This document shows, piece by piece, positions 1-5,190 of a stretch of 5,203 nucleotides of DNA. The notes beneath the pieces were generated by a model that saw nothing but the letters and a program-made list of their open reading frames with translations, searched no databases and was not told the DNA's origin. The position numbers and the translations under genes are program-made. The stretch lies in NCBI GenBank assembly GCA_024642765.1, contig JAHEAM010000304.1, positions 1-5,203 on the forward strand, read 5' to 3'. The DNA is from Planctomycetaceae bacterium. GTDB taxonomy: Bacteria > Planctomycetota > Planctomycetia > Pirellulales > Pirellulaceae. The first letter of the stretch is position 1, and each line of letters starts with the position of its first letter.

Positions 1-1
1 G

Positions 2-490
2 ATTGGGCTTGATGTCGTGGCTCAGCACCGCATTCAACAGTTTTTGAAATACTATCAAAAGGAACGCAAGATCACGATCCTGCTGACAAGCCATTACATG
101 AAGGACATTATGGCGTTGTGCAAGCGAGTTGTTGTCATTGCCGGAGGCTTGATCCACTACGACGGATCCTTGACTGGAATTATCGACCAATTTAGCGGTG
201 ATAAAGTCGTGACTTTGCAGTTGAGCGATAGTTCTAATTTTGAAACCCTGCAATCGATGCCGGGAGTCATCTCGATCGAGCCGCCGAAAATTAAATTTCG
301 CGTCGCGCGCGATGAAGTGGCGCGAGTACTATCGGAAATGCTGCGCGATCATCAGGTCGCCGACGTCGTTGTAGAAGACCCGCCGCTAGAGGAAGTGATC
401 GCCTCCATGTTTTCCGAGGCATCGAATGCCGCCGCAATTCAGTCTCAAGCAGCCCATTCACATGCAGCTGTTGCGGAGAGGAGCTTATGA
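2..490 (+). CDS. ABC transporter ATP-binding protein, C-terminal part (COG4586-like), cut by window start
   Basis: This is the ATP-hydrolysing subunit of an ABC exporter; only its last 162 residues are present. The reading frame is open from base 2 and begins inside the nucleotide-binding domain with IGLDVVAQ, the segment after Walker B that contains the D-loop (family pattern DEPTIGLD). The H-loop (switch) histidine lies in LLTSHYMKDI, with His encoded at 92-94. Walker A, the signature motif and Walker B lie upstream of the window. After the core comes a regulatory-type tail ending in VEDPPLEEVIASMF, which matches the 'EPP(I/L)EEVI' ending I know from COG4586 ATPases, then about 24 Ala/Ser/His-rich residues of no known role. 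The GTG at 17 is an internal Val codon and not a start, because homology continues upstream of it. The stop overlaps the next start (ATGA, 487-490), so translational coupling with the permease is expected. The substrate is unknown. Confidence 0.93.
   Translation: MGLDVVAQHRIQQFLKYYQKERKITILLTSHYMKDIMALCKRVVVIAGGLIHYDGSLTGIIDQFSGDKVVTLQLSDSSNFETLQSMPGVISIEPPKIKFRVARDEVARVLSEMLRDHQVADVVVEDPPLEEVIASMFSEASNAAAIQSQAAHSHAAVAERSL
475..483 (+). promoter_or_regulatory. Ribosome binding site for the first permease, inside the ATPase gene
   Basis: GGAGAGGAG holds two overlapping Shine-Dalgarno cores within the last codons of the ATPase gene: GGAG ending 8 bases before the ATG at 487, and AGGAG ending 3 bases before it. 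It supports the start at 487, whose ATG overlaps the upstream TGA. With the 4-base overlap, it suggests both coupled and independent initiation. Confidence 0.7.
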
Positions 491-1377
491 ATGCGGAAGC
501 AGAGGTAGTACTTGCGGCGCGATCGCTTCCTGGGTTGAGGCGGATTCAAAAGTGGTGGACGTTTTTCAAGATTTCGTTGAACGAACGCCTTGTATATCGT
601 GGCGATTTCATGCTCGGAACTTTGATGCGTTTCCTGCCCACATTAACCCAGATTTTTCTCTGGTGGGCGATTTTTGAGTCTCTTCCAAACGCGTCGGAGT
701 CTGCCAATGGTCCGACCGGGCAAATTGCAGGTTATCGCTATGGCGACATGGTGGCGTATTACTTGATGGTGACAATAAGTCGAGCGTTTTCGAGTATGCC
801 TGGCCTCACGTCGGGGATCACTCGCCTGGTTCGAACCGGCGAGATCAAGAAATTTCTGATTCAACCGATCGACTTGCTCGGCAGTTTGTTGGTGCAGCGA
901 GTGGCGCACAAGTTGGTTTATTATTTCATCGCGGCGCTACCATTCGCGTTTGTTTTCTTTTTGTGTCGCGGGTATTTTTTGGACGGGTGGCCGGACCTTG
1001 AAGTTTTGTTCGTGTTTTTGGTTTCGCTAATACTGTCGTTCGTCTTGGGCTTTTTCCTCGAGGCCTGTTTGGGGCTTGTGTCTTTTTGGTTGCTTGAGGT
1101 CAGTTCACTGGCATTCATTTACATGTTGTTGAATTTCCTGTTGTCTGGACACATGTTTCCCTTGGAATTGTTGCCCGGTTGGTTACAGTTTTTCGTCGAT
1201 TGGATGCCGCTCAAATACTTGGCTTATTTTCCGGCGGCTGTATTTCTTGGGAAACTTGATCGTACGGAAATGTACGAGGGGCTGTTTGTCGAGCTGGTTT
1301 GGGTATGTCTGTTTTTGGCGTTGGCGCGCATCCTGTGGTCGCGAGGAATCGTTCGTTACAGCGGTTTTGGGGGCTAG
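487..1377 (+). CDS. ABC-2-type permease, first subunit (COG4587/COG3694 type)
   Basis: This 296-residue inner-membrane protein is one of two permeases that pair with the ATPase encoded just upstream. About six hydrophobic segments are visible, near residues 41-63, 84-103, 138-160, 171-196, 200-224 and 266-283, as expected for ABC-2 permeases of this group. Two conserved stretches support the family. One is a cytoplasmic-loop motif at 116-129 (RTGEIKKFLIQPID), whose pattern RTG-x-(I/L)-x3-L-x-x-PID recurs in the next gene. The other is a late PLKYLAYFPAAVFLG motif at 241-255, like the 'PF-x-Y-x-x-(Y/F)-P-A-x-x-LG' ending of DUF990/ABC2_membrane_6 permeases as I recall it. The N-terminal cytoplasmic part (WWTFFKISLNERLVYRGDF) also matches the second permease. 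The ATG at 487 overlaps the ATPase stop and follows a strong ribosome site. Known systems of this kind have no assigned substrate, so only 'exporter permease' is supported. Confidence 0.9.
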   Translation: MNAEAEVVLAARSLPGLRRIQKWWTFFKISLNERLVYRGDFMLGTLMRFLPTLTQIFLWWAIFESLPNASESANGPTGQIAGYRYGDMVAYYLMVTISRAFSSMPGLTSGITRLVRTGEIKKFLIQPIDLLGSLLVQRVAHKLVYYFIAALPFAFVFFLCRGYFLDGWPDLEVLFVFLVSLILSFVLGFFLEACLGLVSFWLLEVSSLAFIYMLLNFLLSGHMFPLELLPGWLQFFVDWMPLKYLAYFPAAVFLGKLDRTEMYEGLFVELVWVCLFLALARILWSRGIVRYSGFGG

Positions 1378-1381
1378 GGAG
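1376..1381 (+). promoter_or_regulatory. Ribosome binding site for the second permease, overlapping the upstream stop codon
   Basis: AGGGAG starts inside the TAG stop of the first permease. Its AGG core leaves 5 bases before the ATG at 1384, while the whole hexamer leaves only 2, so the spacing is tight. The overlap of stop codon and ribosome site implies coupled translation of the two permeases and supports the 1384 start. Confidence 0.5.
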
Positions 1382-1383
1382 AA

Positions 1384-2277
1384 ATGGCAAGTACCGAAAC
1401 ACAATCCATTCAGCGTATGCCAGTTGTCTCGCGGTATTTGCGTGTGTGGTATACCTTCTGCCGCAACTCGCTGATTCGTGATATGTCGTTTCGAACGGAT
1501 TTCATTTTGCAGTGCATCACCTCGATGTCATGGGCTGCAATGAATTTTGTTTTGTTCAAGATTATTTATCGATTCACGAGTTCGATTGGGCCCGAGTCCG
1601 GTTGGCATGAAAACGAGTTTTTTGTTTTTTTGGGAACGGTTTGGATCATCAATGGGTTGATTCAGTTGATGTTCATGGGGAATTTTGATGAATTTAGCGA
1701 AATGATTCGAACGGGCGGTTTGGATTTCGCATTGTTGAAGCCGATTGATACGCAATTCTTGATCTCGTTTCCACGAATGAATTGGGCACAAATTCCAAAT
1801 GTATTGTTGGGAGTTGGCCTGGTCATTTCGTCAGTTGTCGCTTTGTGGCATGAGCCGGGTAAAGATTTGGGTTTTGCATGGTGGACGATTTTTGCGTATC
1901 TGTTTTTCGTGCTATGTGGTGTTGTTGTGATGTACAGCGTGATGATTGCTTTGGCTTCGACAAGTATTTGGTTGGGACGCAATCAGAACCTATATGATTT
2001 TTGGTTTTACATCACGAATTTTTATCGGTATCCGATGGAGATTTATCAACGCGGTGGCATTGGTTGGGCTCTATGGGGCACCTTTACTTTTGTGGTGCCG
2101 ATTTTGGTTGTCTCGAATGTGCCAGCTCGCGTCTTGGCCAATCCTCTGGGGGGATCGTGGCGGCTCTGGGAGTGGGGGTACGCCGGCTTGGGGGCCTTTA
2201 TGGCTGTAGCCAGCTTGTTTGCAAGTCGTTGGATTTTTAATCGTGCGCTCCGCAGTTACCGAAGTGCAAGTAGTTGA
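1384..2277 (+). CDS. ABC-2-type permease, second subunit (COG3694/COG4587 type)
   Basis: This 297-residue inner-membrane protein is the second, paralogous permease of the same exporter. About six hydrophobic segments are visible near residues 41-63, 77-98, 135-155, 164-190, 229-248 and 263-284. Its N-terminal WYTFCRNSLIRDMSFRTDF aligns with WWTFFKISLNERLVYRGDF of the upstream permease, and RTGGLDFALLKPID at 109-122 aligns with that protein's RTGEIKKFLIQPID, so the two arose by an old duplication and probably form a heterodimer. A YPMEIYQRGG segment (216-225) sits before the fifth helix, where this family usually has a 'YP-x-x-IY' element. It starts 6 bases after the upstream stop and is the last gene of the operon. 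The stop at 2275-2277 lies 6 bases from the stop of the opposing gene. The substrate is unknown. Which permease corresponds to COG4587 and which to COG3694 I cannot settle by eye. Confidence 0.9.
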   Translation: MASTETQSIQRMPVVSRYLRVWYTFCRNSLIRDMSFRTDFILQCITSMSWAAMNFVLFKIIYRFTSSIGPESGWHENEFFVFLGTVWIINGLIQLMFMGNFDEFSEMIRTGGLDFALLKPIDTQFLISFPRMNWAQIPNVLLGVGLVISSVVALWHEPGKDLGFAWWTIFAYLFFVLCGVVVMYSVMIALASTSIWLGRNQNLYDFWFYITNFYRYPMEIYQRGGIGWALWGTFTFVVPILVVSNVPARVLANPLGGSWRLWEWGYAGLGAFMAVASLFASRWIFNRALRSYRSASS

Positions 2278-2283
2278 TTTGAA

Positions 2284-3123
2284 CTATTTGTTTATCGATG
2301 TCTCTGGCGAAGAGTTTTTTTGGCCGGCAGAGTCTTTTTTAGCGTCATGTTGCGTTTTCCAAGCTATGGTTTTAAGGAATGCTTGCGTTTCGGCATCGAT
2401 TTCCAATTTGGGCACGTCATTGAAACGTCGAGCGTCGGCGGTTGCAATGTTGGATGCCAATACAAATGCAGTCAATAACGCCCCAACTTTGTTGGCGTGA
2501 TTGCCATCAGCTGAGTGCAACTTCAATTTTGGCTTTTCAGCGAGAGACAGTTCCCAGGCATTTCCGATAGTGGCAACAATATCGTTGTTTGTTTTTGCGA
2601 GATCGCAATAGATTTTCAAGATTCGTTCTCTCTCGCCTTCGACATCTTTTCGACTCCATTCAGCAAACCAAACTACTTTCGTTTTTCCTTCAAAGCAAAT
2701 TGCGGCGATTTCCGCTGCTTCCTTGGTGGAGTAGGAGTATTTCCCGCTCATGCTGATTTTCTGACCTTGCAAGACTACATAGTCCCAAGTTCCATCTTTT
2801 AGCGAATGCATTAGTTTGGTATCTGCCACGAAAAAATCTAGGAATCCTGCAGTCTTCAGGTGACAATCAATGTCTTTTTCAGGCGCTGCATCTCTGAGGA
2901 TCGATTCCACCAAGCCGGCAATGTTGTGGTTTGCCGAGTGGCTGTTACCCAAGAACAAAATACGACAACGTTTTGATTCTAACGCTGGTGTGCTGGGCTC
3001 TTGATCGAGAGTTTCATCTTCAACTATTGACGACGTATGCTGCCCAAAGGTCGTCGCATTCGAACGTCCGACAGAAAGAAAAATCAGGCACAAAATGATG
3101 ACTGCAAATAGGCTTTTGAACAC
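2284..3123 (-). CDS. Secreted SGNH/GDSL-hydrolase-like protein
   Basis: This 279-residue protein has a signal peptide: Lys3, a hydrophobic core at residues 5-18, and a plausible cleavage site after SNA (21-23). There is no lipobox, so it should be a soluble periplasmic or secreted protein. The mature part carries SGNH-type landmarks: block I RILFLGNSHS with nucleophile candidate Ser61, a WDYVVLQGQ strand (113-121) where this subgroup has 'VVLQ-x-Q' in place of the classical GxND, and SADGNHAN (204-211) giving the Asp206/His209 pair of block V. Family members act as esterases or carbohydrate deacetylases; the substrate here cannot be told. The C-terminus (about 255-279) is Lys/Ser-rich and probably disordered. 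The start is GTG at 3123, chosen because the signal peptide begins there, a GAAGG site (+ strand 3134-3138) sits 10 bases upstream, and an in-frame TAG lies 9 codons upstream. It converges with the ABC operon. No terminator is visible for it. Confidence 0.78.
   Translation of the reverse strand: MFKSLFAVIILCLIFLSVGRSNATTFGQHTSSIVEDETLDQEPSTPALESKRCRILFLGNSHSANHNIAGLVESILRDAAPEKDIDCHLKTAGFLDFFVADTKLMHSLKDGTWDYVVLQGQKISMSGKYSYSTKEAAEIAAICFEGKTKVVWFAEWSRKDVEGERERILKIYCDLAKTNNDIVATIGNAWELSLAEKPKLKLHSADGNHANKVGALLTAFVLASNIATADARRFNDVPKLEIDAETQAFLKTIAWKTQHDAKKDSAGQKNSSPETSINK
2302..2340 (+). terminator. Weak candidate terminator(s) of the ABC operon inside the opposing gene
   Basis: About 25 bases after the permease stop, CTCT (2302-2305) can pair with AGAG (2311-2314), followed by seven T (2315-2321). 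Alternatively CTCTG (2302-2306) can pair with CAGAG (2328-2332), followed by TCTTTTTT. Both stems are short (4-5 pairs), so this is only a positional candidate. It is listed because the + strand transcript has no other visible stop signal before it would run antisense into the convergent gene. Confidence 0.25.
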
Positions 3124-3368
3124 TTTAGGCTTGCCTTCGTCGGTTAACTAATTTCAAGTTGGAAAGAAACTTGCTTGCATGATTCCCACCGAATTGATTG
3201 GATTCTCTGTTCCGGATGGCTAGGTTGCAACGGATAGTTCGAGTATCACGCCATTTTGGCCATGAATTTTGCGGGTTTTGCTTGAATCCTAGTGGGTCGC
3301 TAATAAAATAAGAGGGGTGTAGGGAAAGCGTCAATTAATGGCCTTGGCCCCACCCTATCGTTGAATTC

Positions 3369-3378
3369 GTATTAATAC
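3369..3378. promoter_or_regulatory. Perfect palindrome GTATTAATAC, candidate operator
   Basis: GTATTAATAC reads identically on both strands and lies about 95 bases before the start of the helix-turn-helix gene, next to a GAATTC palindrome at 3363-3368. Its position suits an operator or part of an AT-rich -10 region. A 10-base palindrome can also occur by chance, and no regulator is assigned. Confidence 0.25.
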
Positions 3379-3458
3379 TCAATCAAGCAGTTTGTATGCA
3401 ATTCACGGTCGATATTTACAAAGACCACTTTTTTGACGCCGAACATCGCACTCGTCAC

Positions 3459-3462
3459 GGAG
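3459..3462 (+). promoter_or_regulatory. Ribosome binding site of the helix-turn-helix gene
   Basis: GGAG lies 11 bases before the ATG at 3474, slightly long but usable spacing. The helix-turn-helix fold begins at residue 4, so this ATG fits as the true start. Confidence 0.5.
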
Positions 3463-3473
3463 AATTCTAGATC

Positions 3474-4940
3474 ATGTCCGAATTGATTCCATTGGATAAA
3501 GCAGCCAAGATGCTGGGGATGTCCGCCGATCGTCTCAAAGAAATGGTCTCAAGCAATCAGATTTTCGGCTACCGCGATGGCACCAGTTGGAAGTTCAAAC
3601 AAACAGAATTGGATCGATTCGCAGATGAGTTTGCGATCGATATTAAATCAGCGTCGTCGTTTGGCGCTGGGTTGCTAGATGACGATGCTAAAGCGGATCT
3701 AGGCCGCGACGCAGCTGACAGCGATGATGACTTCTTGAGTTTCGAAGAATCGGACGAGTTGCTGTTGTCGGATGATGATTTTGAACTTTCGAGCGATGAA
3801 CTGAGCGATCCAGAACCTGCCGTGGGCAAAGCTTCAGGTGGCAAGCCTTCCGGCAAGTCCAAATCGAAAGTGGACGACGATTCTGCGTTCGATTCATCCG
3901 ACAGTAGCTTATTGCTCGATGACGATAGCAATAGTAGTTTGTCAGACTCAGACGAACTCGACGGCAATGTTGACTTGGGCGACAATAGTGACATGCTCCA
4001 ATTTGACAATGACGAAGCTGATGTTTCGCATTTGGGCAACACGGATGACGACGATGATCTTTTGTTCGGCGACAGCAGTCTCGATCTTGCATTGAATGAT
4101 GATCAAGAAACTATTCAGTCCAAAGCACCCAACAAAGCCAAGAAAGACGATAGCGTTTTTGACGAAGATCTTTTGCTCGACGACGAGACAGGATCGACTG
4201 GCAAATTGCTCAAGGCCATGAGCGAAAAAGTGGAAGATTCGAAGTCGAGCATGAACCTCAATGAAGACGATCTATTTGATGACGATTTGAAACTGGCGGA
4301 TTCCGATTCGTTGGCGGATGCGATCGACTTGAGTAGCGATTTTGAAGATAGTGATATTGTCTTGGAAGACAGTGACTCCAGTTCCGAATTGGTGCTTGAA
4401 TCAAATGATAGTATCAATTTAAGTGCCAATAATAGCGGGATTTCGCTTTCGGATTCGCTTGAGTTGGGCGGGTCGGATATCGACGACTTGGAATTGCCTG
4501 ACGACGATATGATAAGTTTGGCCGAAGCGGCAGATGCTGATGCAGCAACGATGATGCAGGAAGACGATTTCAATTTGACGCCATTCGAGGATGACGGCGC
4601 CGAAGACAACAGCGGTTCTCAGGTCATTGCACTTGATGACTCGGATTTGTTTGCTGGGGATTCGGAATCAACGCTTCTGGCCGATGGTGACTTGGGGGCA
4701 TCCGAAGCGATGCTAGACAACGAGTCAGGAATGACGACAACTCTTGCTCCGGTAGGTGTACCGATGGGGACCGAATTCCCATACACCGTTTGGCAAGTTG
4801 TGGCGTTGAGCTTTACTTCTTTGTTCTTGGCTCTCGGATTGATGATTTCTTATGACGTGGCTCGGAACCTTTGGATGCCATCGAATACCATTGCGAACGA
4901 CGGTTTGTTAGGTATCTTTGCAAGTTTGTTTGGGGGCTAA
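3474..4940 (+). CDS. Membrane-anchored helix-turn-helix protein with long Asp/Ser-rich linker
   Basis: This 488-residue protein has three parts. Residues 4-53 resemble an excisionase/MerR-like winged helix-turn-helix (HTH_17 type): IPLDKAAKMLGMSADRLKEM forms two helices, followed by a wing with FGYRDGTSWKFK and a helix TELDRFADEF. This would bind DNA. Residues about 61-420 are low-complexity: by hand count about 111 Asp/Glu against about 16 Lys/Arg, rich in Ser, with recurring hydrophobic pairs set in acid (LLLSDDDF, LLLDDD, DLLFGD, DLLLDDE, DDLFDDDL). Two small Lys patches (119-132, 217-224) interrupt it. Residues 439-460 form one clear transmembrane helix (VWQVVALSF...GLMISY), followed by 28 residues ending in a short hydrophobic GLLGIFASLFGG. 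No signal peptide is present, so the N-terminus should stay cytoplasmic. I recall similar 'helix-turn-helix plus acidic linker plus C-terminal helix' proteins in planctomycetes, but no function is known to me. It appears monocistronic, with its own terminator. Confidence 0.88.
   Translation: MSELIPLDKAAKMLGMSADRLKEMVSSNQIFGYRDGTSWKFKQTELDRFADEFAIDIKSASSFGAGLLDDDAKADLGRDAADSDDDFLSFEESDELLLSDDDFELSSDELSDPEPAVGKASGGKPSGKSKSKVDDDSAFDSSDSSLLLDDDSNSSLSDSDELDGNVDLGDNSDMLQFDNDEADVSHLGNTDDDDDLLFGDSSLDLALNDDQETIQSKAPNKAKKDDSVFDEDLLLDDETGSTGKLLKAMSEKVEDSKSSMNLNEDDLFDDDLKLADSDSLADAIDLSSDFEDSDIVLEDSDSSSELVLESNDSINLSANNSGISLSDSLELGGSDIDDLELPDDDMISLAEAADADAATMMQEDDFNLTPFEDDGAEDNSGSQVIALDDSDLFAGDSESTLLADGDLGASEAMLDNESGMTTTLAPVGVPMGTEFPYTVWQVVALSFTSLFLALGLMISYDVARNLWMPSNTIANDGLLGIFASLFGG
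3678..4718 (+). repeat. Degenerate protein-level repeats: acidic/serine stretches with LL/LF motifs
   Basis: Codons for residues about 69-415 of the helix-turn-helix protein encode irregular repeats of the pattern (D/S)2-4-x-L-L-(L/F)-x-D-D. Examples are ELLLSDDDF (95-103), SLLLDDD (145-151), DDLLFGD (194-200), EDLLLDDE (231-238) and EDDLFDDDLKL (264-274). The later part (about 285-345) shifts to alternating acid/hydrophobic forms such as IVLEDSD, LVLESND and DDLELPDDD. The repeats diverge at DNA level apart from abundant GAT/GAC/GAC-GAT runs, so they look like an old, selected pattern and not a recent tandem expansion. Confidence 0.7.
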
Positions 4941-4984
4941 GGATCAGGGATAAAGCCGTTAAGATTGCACAATGAATCTATTTT

Positions 4985-5022
4985 AGAAAGCCATCGCAGC
5001 GATGCGGCGGCTTTTTTCTTTT
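4985..5022 (+). terminator. Intrinsic terminator of the helix-turn-helix gene
   Basis: AAAGCC (4987-4992) pairs with GGCTTT (5009-5014). Inside, ATCG (4993-4996) pairs with CGAT (5000-5003) around a CAG loop, leaving a five-base bulge on the 3' side. A T-rich tract (5012-5022, broken by one C) follows. It lies about 45 bases after the TAA at 4938-4940 and ends that transcription unit. Confidence 0.8.
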
Positions 5023-5049
5023 GACAATGCAATTGCCGAACCCTATGTG
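5021..5049 (+). promoter_or_regulatory. Candidate sigma-70-type promoter for the gene starting at 5191
   Basis: A perfect -35 hexamer TTGACA (5021-5026) is followed after 17 bases by TATGTG (5044-5049), which matches only the first three bases of the -10 consensus. The -35 overlaps the end of the preceding terminator's T tract. The spacing and position suit a promoter, but the weak -10 makes the call tentative. Confidence 0.35.
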
Positions 5050-5064
5050 TCAGAGACTGGTGAC

Positions 5065-5084
5065 GTGTTAAGTTAAGGTAACAC
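5065..5084. promoter_or_regulatory. Inverted repeat GTGTTA-N8-TAACAC, candidate operator
   Basis: GTGTTA (5065-5070) and TAACAC (5079-5084) are exact reverse complements separated by 8 bases, giving a two-fold-symmetric site about one helical turn and a half long overall. It lies just downstream of the candidate -10 and about 107 bases before the putative start at 5191. This is the usual geometry for a dimeric regulator, but no matching regulator is in the window. Confidence 0.35.
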
Positions 5085-5190
5085 TTCTTGTCGTGGGATT
5101 GAAGTTTTCTTGAGGATTGTGCGCGATTGAATTCAACGTTTTTGTACCGTCAGCTATTGCGACGTTTGTTACGGACGATGAGGGTAACTG

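Larger units (their letters stand above)
3124..3473. other. Divergent intergenic region, 350 bases
   Basis: This stretch separates the start of the minus-strand SGNH-like gene from the start of the plus-strand helix-turn-helix gene, so it should hold both promoters. I find no convincing sigma-70 -35/-10 pair for either gene. A weak pair for the minus gene is TTGCAA (+ strand 3224-3229 read in reverse) with GAGAAT 17 bases on, 4/6 matches each. Notable structures are the palindrome GTATTAATAC at 3369-3378, GGCC-TT-GGCC at 3340-3349 and GCCA-TTT-TGGC at 3250-3260. I see no RNA gene. An open frame on the minus strand at 3125-3334 has a TTG start and no protein-like features. Confidence 0.6.

Noticed and set aside
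17..19. GTG as a possible start of the first gene
   Set aside because: The frame upstream of it reads IGLD, a conserved part of the ATPase D-loop, so the gene extends beyond the window edge.
2219..2802. Plus-strand open frames (2219-2500, 2515-2802) opposite the SGNH-like gene
   Set aside because: They are antisense to a gene with a signal peptide and recognisable catalytic blocks, and show no recognisable domains.
3250..3260. Small hairpin GCCA-TTT-TGGC in the divergent region
   Set aside because: It is only four pairs with no T tract or partner site; it could easily be chance.
3125..3334. Minus-strand 69-residue open frame ending one base before the SGNH-like gene start
   Set aside because: It has a TTG start, no visible ribosome site and no protein-like pattern. 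Its stop next to the GTG could imitate coupling, but the region is better explained as a promoter-bearing intergenic stretch.
3569..4609. Two long minus-strand open frames (3569-4042 and 4115-4609) encoding Ser/Leu-rich peptides
   Set aside because: They lie antisense to the Asp/Ser-rich linker. Its GAT/GAC and TCG-type codons read backwards give Ser/Leu-rich frames without stops, so they are by-products of composition with no domain or ribosome site.
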